DNA from: Rhodospirillales bacterium
GTDB lineage: Bacteria > Pseudomonadota > Alphaproteobacteria > ATCC43930 > CGMCC-115725
DNA: 64,000 nt
Direction: 5' to 3'
NCBI GenBank assembly: GCA_028291405.1
Contig: JAQGID010000461.1
Coordinates: forward strand, 1-64,000
In this document: positions 38,441 to 48,736 of the stretch, piece after piece
Position numbering within the stretch: the first letter of the stretch is position 1
Layout of the letters: the number at the start of each line of letters is the position of its first letter
The notes under the pieces: generated by a model
What the model was told of the DNA's origin: nothing
Seen by the model: only the letters and a program-made list of their open reading frames with translations
Database searches by the model: none
Made by a program: the position numbers and the translations under genes

Positions 38441-40210
38441 CTACGGAGATTTCGGAGTCGGCTTCGCGAGCCCGGCCGTAACCGCCGGCGGTCGCGCCTG
38501 GGCGGCGACCCAATCGCGACGGTCGAGCACGACCGAGAGCAGAGCGCCCATCCGTTCGACGCGATAGACCTCCTTGCCGGGGAGGGATTTGTTGCAGTCG
38601 TCTTTTGTAAAGGCGATGAAGAAATCGGCCTTGTCTCGGTCCGTCGCGAAGACGAAATTCTTCGGGAAGAAGTAATCGGCCGATATCGGCGGCCCGCAGA
38701 CCGCGACGGTGAACTCGCGTTCCGAGAAATTGATGCCCTCCTGCGTCTCGAGGTACTCGGTCAGCCCATCGACCGCCTCGGCGTAGGAATTGGCCCAGTA
38801 GTCGAGTTTGAACAGCCCTTGGGCGCCTTCGACGCCGCCGACGAAGCCGTTGTAATAGACGTATTCGTTGGGATGCAGCATCCCCATGATCGCGAGATGC
38901 CCGGCGCCGTAGACCGCGAGCGCGCCGTAGACCGCCCGGCGATATGCGAAACCCTGCATCAGATCGAGTAAATGGTCGGCCGCGATCGCCGCGACGACCG
39001 CGATCAGCGGCAGAACGAAGATGAAGTGGCGCATGCCGTCGAACAGCACGGCCTTGATGGCGATGGCGTAGACGACCGGAAAGACGATCGTGAAGCCGAG
39101 CAGGAAATGGCGGAGCGCCCAGTCGCGCAGCGCGGGTCCCGGGACGCGCCGCAGCACCGCGACGCCGATCACGGGCGCCGCGACTGCGAGCGCGAGGACG
39201 AGCTCGGGGAGTGCCAGCACGATGAAGGTCGGCAGGTACTCCCAGGGCAGGTCGCTCGCGGGAAAATATTTGCCGGCAAAAAGGGTGCGATAGGGGAAGA
39301 TCTCGTGCGAGAAGAAGAGCAGCGAGCGCAGCGGGTTCTCGATCGGCGCCTCCTGCGCCCACGGCCAGAACAGCAGCATCACGGGATATGCCACGAGGAT
39401 GCTGGGCAGCAGGACGCGCCAGAGGCCGGCGAACCCGTCGGCAAAAAAGCGCCGCAGATCGCCCTCCTCGGTCGCCCGCCAGGCCGCGAAGCAGAGCAGG
39501 ATCAGGCCGAGATAGCAGAACATCAGGAGTCCGCCGGAGCGGACGCCCAGCGCCAGACCGCTCGCGACGCCGAGCTTGACGACCAGCGACAGCGGCGGCC
39601 GCGGCAGCTGGGGGATGATGCGGACCATGTAGTAGATCGACCAGACCATCGCGACCGCGAAGGGGATGTCCTTCGGGTTGTTGAACATCTGGCCGTACCA
39701 GTTGGGCGTCGCAAGGAGCAGGACGGCGGCGATGAAGCCGGCACGGGGGCCGGCGAGGCTGCGGCCGAGCTTCCAGCACCCGGCGACGCCGAGGACACCG
39801 ATCAGCCCGTTGAGCAGATGGCGCGTCTCATAAATGCCGAACGGGGAAATCCGGTTGAGCAGAGCCGCGGTCGCGTCGAAGGCGGCGCCGTAATTGTAGA
39901 GATTAAGCCAGTGAAGGCTTCGCACGTCCTTGAAGAACGAGAGATAATAGTCGAGGACGAAGACGCCGTACCAATTGTGGACGTCTTCATCCCAAGTGAC
40001 GCCATAGTCGGAGAACGTCGCGATCACGACCACAACCATGATCGCGAGAAGGGCGACGGAAAGATGATTCCAACCCCAGCCGCTCGCGGCCCGGCGCAAC
40101 CCCGTCCAGCGGCGCGTGACGGCGCCGGCACGGTACGACGAAGCTTCCGGCGGGCTGGCCTCGTCTTGTCGACCCGAAGGCGCTGTCACTTGCATTAATT
40201 CTCGGTCCAT
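38441..40210 (-). CDS. GT39-like membrane glycosyltransferase
   Basis: Multi-TM; TFSDYGVTWDEDVHNWYGV; ETRHLLNGLIGVLGVAGCWKLGRSLAG. Confidence 0.78.
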   Translation of the reverse strand: MDRELMQVTAPSGRQDEASPPEASSYRAGAVTRRWTGLRRAASGWGWNHLSVALLAIMVVVVIATFSDYGVTWDEDVHNWYGVFVLDYYLSFFKDVRSLHWLNLYNYGAAFDATAALLNRISPFGIYETRHLLNGLIGVLGVAGCWKLGRSLAGPRAGFIAAVLLLATPNWYGQMFNNPKDIPFAVAMVWSIYYMVRIIPQLPRPPLSLVVKLGVASGLALGVRSGGLLMFCYLGLILLCFAAWRATEEGDLRRFFADGFAGLWRVLLPSILVAYPVMLLFWPWAQEAPIENPLRSLLFFSHEIFPYRTLFAGKYFPASDLPWEYLPTFIVLALPELVLALAVAAPVIGVAVLRRVPGPALRDWALRHFLLGFTIVFPVVYAIAIKAVLFDGMRHFIFVLPLIAVVAAIAADHLLDLMQGFAYRRAVYGALAVYGAGHLAIMGMLHPNEYVYYNGFVGGVEGAQGLFKLDYWANSYAEAVDGLTEYLETQEGINFSEREFTVAVCGPPISADYFFPKNFVFATDRDKADFFIAFTKDDCNKSLPGKEVYRVERMGALLSVVLDRRDWVAAQARPPAVTAGLAKPTPKSP

Positions 40211-40322
40211 TAACGGGCCGCAATCTGTCGCGGGTTATTGTCTAGCCTCGTGAACCTGTCAAGTTCATGAGGATCGCCGCCGCCGATGCACCAACGCCAG
40301 TCCTGCCGATCCATACCGCGCA

Positions 40323-41483
40323 TCAGACGCCCGACTCGTTCATAAGTCGTGAAACAACGCGATCGGTGGCGAAATATTCCCCGGCGATCTCGCGCGCTGC
40401 CCGGCTGTGCCTTGCATAGTCGGAATCGATCGCGGCGAAGGCGGCGAGGACCTCGTCCATCGTCGAGAATTCGAAGAGTCCGGTTCCCGCCGGGTAGAAT
40501 TTGCTGAAACCCGTCCGCATGGTGACGACCGGCCGTCCGGCCGCGAGATAGCAGGCGCTGCGGTCGCTGAACCAGCCGCTGTTCGGCCGGACGTAGATGT
40601 CCTTGGCAACGGTGAACTCGCCGCGCGAGCCGGCAATAAACTCGGCATAGGCGGTCATGCTGGACGAGGTCGGGCGGGGGTCGATCACGCGCCAACCGTT
40701 TGCGGCGATCTCTCGCGTGACCGCGTCGTTGGGCGTCAGCACCGCCATCGTGAAGGGCGCCGCGACGCGTTGCGGGACGTCGAGGAAGCGGACGAAATTG
40801 ACGTGCTTCGACCAGGTGTACTCGGCCCCATCGAAGGCGATGTTCTTACCTTTGTTCTCCCAGGTGGCAATCGTCGTGAAGGCTTCCGGCTGGCGCGGGT
40901 CGTGCGGCCACAGATCGGGGATCACCGGCGGGCGGGTCGGCCGCCATGCGACGCCACTCAACGGAACCGGGCAATCCTCGGCACCGATGTTCTCGCCATA
41001 GGTGTAGAAATGCGTATGCGCATCCAGATAGGCGCGGGCGGCCGGGTCTGCTTTGGCGTATTTGATCTGCTCGTAGACCGGGTCGGTGTCGACCATGATG
41101 CGGACTGGGCACTGCATGTGCTCTTCGCGCAGCCGCGTCGCGCCGCAAAGGTTGAGCAGCGCGTCGGAATCGCGATAAAGCGCGCGGACGCGCTCGCGCG
41201 ACAGCCCGTGATAGACGTCGTTGATCGCGTCCCAATAGGCCCAGCGGTCGCCGAGGCCATAGGCCTCCATCATGCGGCGGACATAGTCGACGTTGTATTC
41301 GCAATCCATCACGACGCTGTTGCGCCGCGGATCGTACGGGTTGGCGCCGCCGTCCTCGATGTACCAGGCCTCGTAGCCGAGCCGCTCGAGGCCCAGCACA
41401 TAATGCATCGCCTGCCAGGCGATGCCGGCGAGCGGCATCTGGCCGACGAAGTGGAGGACGATGACCCGACCGCGCGATTTCAC
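40323..41483 (-). CDS. Glycosyltransferase-like protein, probable GTG start
   Basis: VIVLHFVGQMPLAGIAWQAMHYVLGLERLGYEAWYIED; C-terminal GT-B-like region SDRSACYLAAGRPVVTMRTGFSKFYPAGTGLFEFSTMDEVLAAF. Confidence 0.65.
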   Translation of the reverse strand: MKSRGRVIVLHFVGQMPLAGIAWQAMHYVLGLERLGYEAWYIEDGGANPYDPRRNSVVMDCEYNVDYVRRMMEAYGLGDRWAYWDAINDVYHGLSRERVRALYRDSDALLNLCGATRLREEHMQCPVRIMVDTDPVYEQIKYAKADPAARAYLDAHTHFYTYGENIGAEDCPVPLSGVAWRPTRPPVIPDLWPHDPRQPEAFTTIATWENKGKNIAFDGAEYTWSKHVNFVRFLDVPQRVAAPFTMAVLTPNDAVTREIAANGWRVIDPRPTSSSMTAYAEFIAGSRGEFTVAKDIYVRPNSGWFSDRSACYLAAGRPVVTMRTGFSKFYPAGTGLFEFSTMDEVLAAFAAIDSDYARHSRAAREIAGEYFATDRVVSRLMNESGV

Positions 41484-41563
41484 TGTTCTTGCTCGCTCCG
41501 AATGACAGCGCCGGACGGCGAGCTCCGCCGCTCCGGCACGCGACAACGCCGGCTGGTCGTACT

Positions 41564-42349
41564 TTATTCACGCGGCGCGAGGCGAGCATAAACGTCGCCG
41601 GAGCCGTGCTCGACCGGCAGGGCACGCAGCTGCGCCACGAGGGCCGCCTCGTCGCACCACTTGGGCAGCGCCAGACGCATGGTCTCGCCGGGCGAATAGT
41701 TGAAGCGATAGGGGCCGAGCTCCGCCAGACGCCGCACCGCCGCGATCGCGATGTCGAGCGTCGCGCGGAGATATTCGAGGGAGAGCGCCGGGATTGGCCG
41801 GGTCAGCCCCGCGAGAACTTCGGCCTCGAACCCTTCGACGTCGATCTTGCAGAACTCGGGCATGCCGAAACGCTCGACGAGCGCGTCGAGGGTGGTGACG
41901 GAGACGGTACCGCAGGGTTGCCAGCGATTGCCGCTGAACTCCTTGCGCCCGGCCACCGCGGCGATCCAGCCGGGCGAGAGCGAGGCAACCGTCGGATTGG
42001 CGGCCGGCGCGAAGAGCGCCGCCTCGCCCGGCCTCGCGCCTGCCGCCGCCTCGAGCAGGGTCACGGAAGGGTCGCTGCCGTAGATCCGGCGCAGCAACCG
42101 CATCAGCCACAGCTGCGGCTCCAGCGCCACTACCCGGCCGCCGAGGGCGCGGAAATGGCCGATCCGATCCCCGACATGGGCGCCGATGTCGAAGCAGAGT
42201 GACCCTGGGGGTACAAATTTCTGGTAGAATTCGCGGGCCCGCCGCCGTTTCGCGGGATTGCCATAATAGATCACCAGGGATCGCGCGATTCCGTACCAAT
42301 GCAGCGCGTTCGCCGGCATCGTTCGTTGCGGCTCCTGGGCGCTCGGCAT
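41564..42349 (-). CDS. FkbM family methyltransferase
   Basis: LCFDIGAHVGDRIGHFRALGGRVVALEPQ; VSVTTLDALVERFGMPEFCKIDVEGFEAEVLAGL. Confidence 0.92.
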   Translation of the reverse strand: MPSAQEPQRTMPANALHWYGIARSLVIYYGNPAKRRRAREFYQKFVPPGSLCFDIGAHVGDRIGHFRALGGRVVALEPQLWLMRLLRRIYGSDPSVTLLEAAAGARPGEAALFAPAANPTVASLSPGWIAAVAGRKEFSGNRWQPCGTVSVTTLDALVERFGMPEFCKIDVEGFEAEVLAGLTRPIPALSLEYLRATLDIAIAAVRRLAELGPYRFNYSPGETMRLALPKWCDEAALVAQLRALPVEHGSGDVYARLAPRE

Positions 42350-42456
42350 GTGCGGAAATTAACCCCCGGGCGTTCACAGGACAAGCGGCCGGCAAGCGCG
42401 ATTCACCCTCCTCGAGCGAGGGTTGATGCGCATCGGGCTCCATGATAGGCAGAAAC

Positions 42457-42960
42457 ATGTTCGACGAGATCAAGGCATGGCTGGAGGGCGGTCCCAGCGA
42501 ATCGAGGAAAACCGGGGATGGCCGGGTCGACGAAGTGCAGCTCGCCGCGGCGGCGCTGCTGGTCGAGGCGGCGCATGTCGATGCCACCGTCGATCCGCGC
42601 GAGCGCGCGGCGATTGACCGCATGCTCGAGCGGCGCTTCAATCTGTCGCCGGCGGCGGCTCGGCGCCTGGTCGAGAGTGCCGAACGGGCCAGCGATGCCT
42701 CGGCGCAGTTGTTCGGTTTCGCCAGCATCATCAACGATCGCTTCTCGTTGGAGCAGCGGATCGAGCTGATGGAGATGCTGTGGGAGGTCGTCTATGCCGA
42801 TGGCACGGTCGACGCGCTCGAGGATACGCTCTTGCGCAGGATCGGGGGTTTGATCTATGTCCCGGATCGTGAACGGGGGGCGGCTCGCCAACGTGTCGTG
42901 CAACGGCGCGGCGGTGGCTCGTCGATGAAAGACAAGGATACGGGTGCCACCGAGCGCTAA
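42457..42960 (+). CDS. TerB-family protein
   Basis: [55 protein letters not shown]. Confidence 0.87.
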   Translation: MFDEIKAWLEGGPSESRKTGDGRVDEVQLAAAALLVEAAHVDATVDPRERAAIDRMLERRFNLSPAAARRLVESAERASDASAQLFGFASIINDRFSLEQRIELMEMLWEVVYADGTVDALEDTLLRRIGGLIYVPDRERGAARQRVVQRRGGGSSMKDKDTGATER

Positions 42961-43001
42961 GCACCACTGCAGCCGCGCATCTTGCTGGAAGAGTTAACAA
43001 C

Positions 43002-43337
43002 ATGACCTACGTCGTCACCGAGGCCTGCATCAAGTGCAAGTACATGGACTGTGTCGAGGTCTGCCCGGTCGATTGCTTCTATGAGGGCGAGAACATGCTC
43101 GTCATCCATCCGGACGAGTGTATCGACTGCGGCGTGTGCGAGCCCGAGTGCCCGGCCGAGGCGATCATCCCAGATAGCGAATCAGTGGCTGAGAAATGGG
43201 TCGAGATCAACCGGCAGTACGCTACGGCTTGGCCGAATATCACCCGCAAGGGTGAGGCGCCGGCAGACGCCGACAAGTGGAAAGACGTGCCGGATAAGTT
43301 CGAGCAGTTTTTCAGCCCGGATCCGCCGAAGCGCTGA
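43002..43337 (+). CDS. fdxA: 7Fe ferredoxin FdxA
   Basis: [55 protein letters not shown]. Confidence 0.96.
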   Translation: MTYVVTEACIKCKYMDCVEVCPVDCFYEGENMLVIHPDECIDCGVCEPECPAEAIIPDSESVAEKWVEINRQYATAWPNITRKGEAPADADKWKDVPDKFEQFFSPDPPKR

Positions 43338-43601
43338 CGGCGGCGCCGTCCGGTCCGTGCCCCGACGCGGTTTCCCGCGGCGGCGCGCGGCTTGCGCCCT
43401 GTGCATGGCAGGGATGCTGGCTTTTAGGGCCAAATTTTGCTATGGTGTGACACCAGCGCAATCCGAGACCTTACGCGGCTTGCGTTTTCATGGGTTGCGC
43501 CCGCGGACTAGGCGAGATTGTGATGCCACGACTGTCTAATGGCAGCCGTGGATGCCTGTGCCGCGGCGCTGCCCTGAGTTCTGTCACGCGGTTGAGAGCA
43601 G

Positions 43602-44099
43602 ATGATGTCCGACAAAGGCTTTGGTGCAGGTGATTTCGTCGTGTATCCGACGCATGGCGTCGGCAAGATTCTCGGCATCGAGACCCAGGAGATCGCAGGC
43701 TATACGCTGAGCGTTTTCGTCGTCCATTTCGACAAGGATCGCATGACTTTGCGAGTCCCGCTGGCGAAGGCGAAGGGCTCGGGCCTGCGCCGGTTGTCGA
43801 GTCGCAAGGAGATGGACGTCGCCCTCACCAAGCTCAAAGGTCGGTCGAAGGCCAAGCGGACGATGTGGAGCCGCCGGGCGCAGGAATACGAGGCGAAGAT
43901 CAATTCCGGCGATCCTGCCTCGATCGCCGAGGTCGTGCGAGATCTCTACCGCAACGTCGGGCAGCCCGAGCAATCCTACAGCGAGCGGCAGATCTATCAG
44001 GCAGCGCTCGATCGGCTGGTGCGCGAGTTCGCGGCGGTGGAGCGGATCGACGAGACGACTGCGACGCAGCGCCTCGAGCAGATGCTGAACGCCGCCTGA
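43602..44099 (+). CDS. CarD family transcriptional regulator
   Basis: FGAGDFVVYPTHGVGKILGIETQEIAGYTLSVFVVHFDKDRMTLRVPLAKA. Confidence 0.94.
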   Translation: MMSDKGFGAGDFVVYPTHGVGKILGIETQEIAGYTLSVFVVHFDKDRMTLRVPLAKAKGSGLRRLSSRKEMDVALTKLKGRSKAKRTMWSRRAQEYEAKINSGDPASIAEVVRDLYRNVGQPEQSYSERQIYQAALDRLVREFAAVERIDETTATQRLEQMLNAA

Positions 44100-45043
44100 C
44101 GACGCGCGAGCCGGCGACGAGGGAGACCGCCACGAGTTCGCCCGCGCCGGGTCAGCCGACTGCGGGTCAAACCGCCGGCCGGCCGGCGTCCCGCTCCGAT
44201 GCGGGATCCGGTGCGGCGCCTGGGGAAGGACGAAGCCGCGAACGCTTCGCGAGGTTTCGCGCGGCGCGGCGGATCTGGGCCGTTGCCGCCATCCACGGCG
44301 AAGCCGACCGGCTCGCAGCAGTCCACGATAAGCTCAGCCAGGCTTGGGAGAGCGGCGACCGGCTGGTCTATCTCGGCAATTATCTCGGCCACGGACCGGC
44401 GGTCCGCCAGACCATCGCCGAACTGCTTGAATTCCGTCTTGCCGTTCTCAGCGAGCGGCGCGCCTTTGCCTGCGACGTCGCGTTCCTGCGCGGCGGCCAG
44501 GAAGAGATGTGGCAGAAGCTGCTGCAGCTGCAGTTCGCGGTCAGTCCGCGCGAGGTGCTGCAATGGATGCTCGACCAAGGCGTCGCAGCAACCCTTGCGG
44601 CCTACGGCGGCGACGCGCAGCAAGGCTTCCAAGCCTGCCGTGAAGGGCCGCGCTCGATCACGCGCTGGACCAGCGCCTTGCGCGCCAGCATCAATGCGTC
44701 GCCGGGCCATAGCCAGTTCCTCAGCTCCCTCCGCCGCGCCGCCTTGAGTGAAGCCGCGACGGGCGAGCAGGGGGCGCTGCTCTTCGTCCATGCCGGCGTC
44801 GACACCGCGCGACCGCTCGATGCCCAGGGCGACGCCTTCTGGTGGGGCGGCGGCCGGCTGACCGAGCTGAGCGAGCATTTCGCCGGCTTCCGCCGGATCA
44901 TCCGCGGCTTCGACCGCAAGCATGCCGGGTTCGTCGAGACGCCCTTCGTCACCTCCCTAGATGCCGGCAGCGGCTTCGGCGGCGAGCTGATGGCGGCGTG
45001 CTTTGCCCCGGACGGAACCCTTTTGGGAACCGTCGCCGCCTAA
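44100..45043 (+). CDS. Metallophosphoesterase/Ser-Thr phosphatase-like protein, start unresolved
   Basis: IWAVAAIHGEADRLAAVHDKLSQAWESGDRLVYLGNYLGHG; LFVHAGVDTARPL. No ATG/GTG/TTG seen in frame before the conserved region except ATG 43865 inside carD. Confidence 0.75.
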
Positions 45044-45135
45044 CCTCCCCCTCCCGAAGGGTCGGCGCGCAACCATAATCGCATTTGTGCCGTTGGCACC
45101 GTGTGCGCTCCGTCAGGCGCACGACGGGGGACTGA

Positions 45136-46023
45136 ATGGCCCATATCGACGACCCGGAGACGCAGAAGGCCAACCTCGGCTTCATCAGAGCCTCGATGAA
45201 GGAGCCTTTGCTGCTGCGCGACCATGAGTTCGAGCTGGCTCGGCGCTGGCGCGACGGTGCGGAGATTGCCGCGCTCCATGAGCTGGTCTGTTCCTATATG
45301 CGGCTCGTCGTCTCGACCGCCACGCGCTTTCGCAATTACGGGCTGCCGATCGGCGATCTCGTGCAGGAAGGCAACGTCGGGCTGATGCAGGCGGCGGCGC
45401 GCTTCGAACCGGAACGTGAAGTCCGATTCTCCACCTATGCGACTTGGTGGATCCGCTCGGCGATGCAGGACTACGTGCTGCGCAACTGGTCGATCGTCCG
45501 CACCGGAACGACCGCCGCGCAGAAGTCGCTGTTCTTCAACCTGCGCCGGCTGCGCGCCAAGATCGAGGATTTCTCCGGCCGGCCGCTGACCCATGAGGGA
45601 CGGCTCAAGATCGCCGCCGAACTCAACGTCGAGCTTGCCGATGTCGAGGCAATGGAGATGCGCCTCGGCGCTGCCGACCAGTCGCTCAACGCGCCGGTCG
45701 GCGAGGGCGGCGATGACGATTGGCAGGATTTCCTCTCGGACGCGGGACCAAGTCCAGAAGAGGCGGTCATCGGCCAGCGCGACAGCGCGACGCGGTCCCG
45801 CTGGCTGGCCGAGGCGCTCGGCGAGCTGAGCCCACGCGAGCGCGTCATCATCGCGCAACGCCGGCTGCGCGACGAGGGAGCGACGCTGGAGGAGCTCGGC
45901 CGCGAGCTCGGCGTCAGCAAGGAGCGCGTCCGCCAGCTCGAGCACCGCGCTCTGCTGAAGCTGCGGAGCTCGATCCAGCGTCGTGTCGAGCGGCCCGGCG
46001 ATCTCTTCGTCGATTGCGCCTGA
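45136..46023 (+). CDS. rpoH: RNA polymerase sigma-32 factor
   Basis: GLPIGDLVQEGNVGLMQAAARFEPEREVRFSTYATWWIRSAMQDYVLRNWSIVRTGTTAAQKSLFFNLRRLR; C-terminal region 4. Confidence 0.96.
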   Translation: MAHIDDPETQKANLGFIRASMKEPLLLRDHEFELARRWRDGAEIAALHELVCSYMRLVVSTATRFRNYGLPIGDLVQEGNVGLMQAAARFEPEREVRFSTYATWWIRSAMQDYVLRNWSIVRTGTTAAQKSLFFNLRRLRAKIEDFSGRPLTHEGRLKIAAELNVELADVEAMEMRLGAADQSLNAPVGEGGDDDWQDFLSDAGPSPEEAVIGQRDSATRSRWLAEALGELSPRERVIIAQRRLRDEGATLEELGRELGVSKERVRQLEHRALLKLRSSIQRRVERPGDLFVDCA

Positions 46024-46039
46024 TCGCGCCGGTCGCAGC

Positions 46040-47089
46040 TCAGCGGAACTGCGGTGCCACCTCGGCGGCGAACCTTGCCATCTCGTCGCGTACCTGCTGG
46101 TGCGGTTTCAGCCCGACGTTGGAATAGACGATGACCTCGGCGAAGCCGGCAGCCTGGACCTTCTTCAGCGATTCGGTGATTTGTGCCGAGTTACCGATGA
46201 GGACGGAGTTCTCGGTGAGATCCTCCGGTCGCACCTTTTTTAGCCGATTCACCATGTCGATCGAGTATTTGTAGCTCGGCGGCGCGGTCTTCGGATCGCC
46301 CGGCAGCGCCTGGATGACGCACTCTTTATAATAGCGGATCTGGCGGGCGCGGGCGGCCGCCTGCTGCGCCGCGTCATCGGCGAAATGCGTGAAATAGCTG
46401 CAGATCAGCCGTCCCGGCGGGTTGCCGTGCTTGGCGCAGGTCTCGTGGTAGAGGTCGGCGACCTGCTGCAATCCGCCGAAGCTCATCGCCGCGGCGAAGG
46501 GCGCGACGACGAGGCCGCAGCCGAGACTCGCGGCGAGTTCGATCGAGGGCCGCGAGAACGAGGCGACATAGGCCGGGATGGGTTTCTGCACCGGCTGGGG
46601 CGTGATCGAAATGTTGTTGAAATTGTACTTCTTGCCGCGATGCGAATAGGGCTCGCTGCTCGCCCACAGCCGCCGCACGATCGCCATGCCTTCCTCGAAG
46701 GTCGCCTGATTCTCGTCGAACGAGGCGCCGAGAGGGATGTACTCGCCGCGGTCGTAACCGCGCCCGGCCGCGAAATCGACGCGGCCGCCGCTCAGCAGGT
46801 CCAGTGTCGCCCATTGCTCGGCGACGCGGATCGGATGGTGCAGCGGCAGCACCGTCACCGCCGGCGCGAGGCGGATGCGCCTGGTGCGCGCTGCGAGATG
46901 CGCCAGCACGATGTCTGGGCAGGAGAGGACGCCGAGGGTGTTGAAATGATGCTCGCCGATCCACGCTGAATGCATGCCGAGTTCCTCGGCGTACATCGCC
47001 TCGTCGAGGATATCGGCGACGAACTGGTTGGCCGAACGCGTGTTGTTCTCGTAGTGATTGTCGCTGAGGGTGAAATAGCCGAATTTCAT
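46040..47089 (-). CDS. LLM class flavin-dependent oxidoreductase
   Basis: MKFGYFTLSDNHY...GMHSAWIGEHHF; RIRLAPAVTVLPLHHPIRVAEQWATLDLLSGGRVDFAAGRGYD. Confidence 0.92.
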   Translation of the reverse strand: MKFGYFTLSDNHYENNTRSANQFVADILDEAMYAEELGMHSAWIGEHHFNTLGVLSCPDIVLAHLAARTRRIRLAPAVTVLPLHHPIRVAEQWATLDLLSGGRVDFAAGRGYDRGEYIPLGASFDENQATFEEGMAIVRRLWASSEPYSHRGKKYNFNNISITPQPVQKPIPAYVASFSRPSIELAASLGCGLVVAPFAAAMSFGGLQQVADLYHETCAKHGNPPGRLICSYFTHFADDAAQQAAARARQIRYYKECVIQALPGDPKTAPPSYKYSIDMVNRLKKVRPEDLTENSVLIGNSAQITESLKKVQAAGFAEVIVYSNVGLKPHQQVRDEMARFAAEVAPQFR

Positions 47090-47102
47090 TGTCTTGCTCC
47101 TG

Positions 47103-48134
47103 TCAGGCCAATTCGCGGCGGACGATCGCCGCACCCTCGGCAAGCGCCTTCAGCTTGGCGAAGGCAGTGCCGCGATCGATGTATTTCATGCCGCAATCCG
47201 GCGACGGGATGATGCGCTCGGGTTTCGCATGGGCGAAGGCACGGCGGATGCGGCCGGCGACCAGCTCGGCGGCTTCGACCGCCGGATCGCCGAGGGTGAT
47301 CACTCCGAGGGTGATGTCCTTGCCGGCAAGATCGGCGAGGATGCCGAGGTCGAGGTTCGATTGTGCCGTTTCGATCGAGATCTGCGTCGCCGCGCAATCG
47401 GCAAGCTGTGGCAGGAACGAATAAGCGCTTGGCCGCTCGTGCACGACATGCGCGTAGCCGAAGCAGAGATGCACTGCGGTCGGACCGGCGACACCCTGTA
47501 GCGCGCGGTCGATCGCCTTGACGCCATAGCGCATTGCCTTGTCGGGCCGCGCCTGGAGATAAGGTTCGTCGAGCTGAATGACATCGGCGCCGGCTGCCTT
47601 GAGGTCCCTGGCCTCCTCGTTGACTGCCGCGGCGTAAGCCATGATCAGCTCTTCCTCGTCGCGGTAGAAATCGTTCTGCGCCTGCTGCGCCATAGTGAAG
47701 GGCCCGGGCATGGTGATCTTGACCATCCGGTCGGTGTTGCGCCGGAGGAAGGCGACGTCGCCGACCTCGACGGGGATGCGGCGGCGGATCGCCCCGGCGA
47801 CACGCGGCACCGGGTTGGGATGGCCGGTACGGTCGAGAGCGGTCCCGGGATTGTCGATGTCGATTCCTTCGAGCGCCGTGGCGAAGCGGTTGGAGTAGCT
47901 CTCGCGCCGCATCTCGCCGTCGCTGACGATGTCGATGCCGGCCCGTTCCATGTCGCGGATCGCGATCAGCGTCGCATCGTCCTGCGCCTGCTCCAGGTAC
48001 GGCGGCGCGACTCGCCAGATCTCGCGCGCCCGCACCCGCGGGGGCAGGCGGCCGCCGAGATTGCCGCGATCAATCAGCCAGTCGGGCTGCGGATAGCTGC
48101 CGACCACGGTCGTCGGTAAGAGCTTGGTTTCCAT
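47103..48134 (-). CDS. Cobalamin-independent methionine synthase C-terminal-domain (core-MetE-like) protein
   Basis: LPTTVVGSYPQPDWLI; possible zinc ligands HLC (VHLCFGYAH), E (ISIETAQS), C (SPDCGMKY); ~343 aa, no N-terminal MetE half. Confidence 0.88.
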   Translation of the reverse strand: METKLLPTTVVGSYPQPDWLIDRGNLGGRLPPRVRAREIWRVAPPYLEQAQDDATLIAIRDMERAGIDIVSDGEMRRESYSNRFATALEGIDIDNPGTALDRTGHPNPVPRVAGAIRRRIPVEVGDVAFLRRNTDRMVKITMPGPFTMAQQAQNDFYRDEEELIMAYAAAVNEEARDLKAAGADVIQLDEPYLQARPDKAMRYGVKAIDRALQGVAGPTAVHLCFGYAHVVHERPSAYSFLPQLADCAATQISIETAQSNLDLGILADLAGKDITLGVITLGDPAVEAAELVAGRIRRAFAHAKPERIIPSPDCGMKYIDRGTAFAKLKALAEGAAIVRRELA

Positions 48135-48245
48135 CGATCCTCCCGTCGGCGCGCCGGCTGGCTGCCGCGTTCTCGCCAGGGGCAAGTCTTGCACAGGGGG
48201 ACGAATAAGCAAGCAGCGAAAGGCGAGACGGAGGGGAGCGCCGGC

Positions 48246-48731
48246 TTATGCCTCGGTGCTGGCCGATGCCGCCGCGCCGTCGAGGAAAGCCGCGACGTCG
48301 GCGTCGGCACGCAGGATGCGCAGCTCCTCGGCGGAAGGCAGCTGCGGCCGGTCGCGGGATGCGTTGACCATGCAGAGAAAGCCGAAGGCCGCGTCAGCCG
48401 GCGCGCGGAACTGGTGCCAGGTCCACGGCGGGATGGTGACGAGGTCGTACTGCGCGACGGCATGCACTGCATTGCCGAGCAGGCAGCGGCCGCGGCCGCG
48501 CAGGATCATCACCGCGTGAACGTGGCCATGCCGCTCGAGCGTCGAATACCCGCCCGGCGCCATCTCGAAATAGCGCAGCTCGCAGGCGAGCTCGGCTTCG
48601 CTGAACAACGTCTGCCGGGCAATCGCCTTGAAGGGAGCCGCGCCGTCCTCCTTGTAGGGCAGATGGTCGACGCCGTCCCAGGAATAGGCCTCGGCAAAAC
48701 GGCGGATAAGCGGGGCGTTCGGCGTGTCCAT
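48246..48731 (-). CDS. Cupin domain-containing protein
   Basis: MAPGGYSTLERHGHVHAVMILRGRGRCLLGNAVHAVAQYDLVTIPPWTWHQFRAP. Confidence 0.9.
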   Translation of the reverse strand: MDTPNAPLIRRFAEAYSWDGVDHLPYKEDGAAPFKAIARQTLFSEAELACELRYFEMAPGGYSTLERHGHVHAVMILRGRGRCLLGNAVHAVAQYDLVTIPPWTWHQFRAPADAAFGFLCMVNASRDRPQLPSAEELRILRADADVAAFLDGAAASASTEA

Positions 48732-48736
48732 GCGCG

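Noticed and set aside
43338-43601. tRNA or ncRNA between fdxA and carD
   Set aside because: No cloverleaf or T-loop signature; only a weak promoter-like AT patch.
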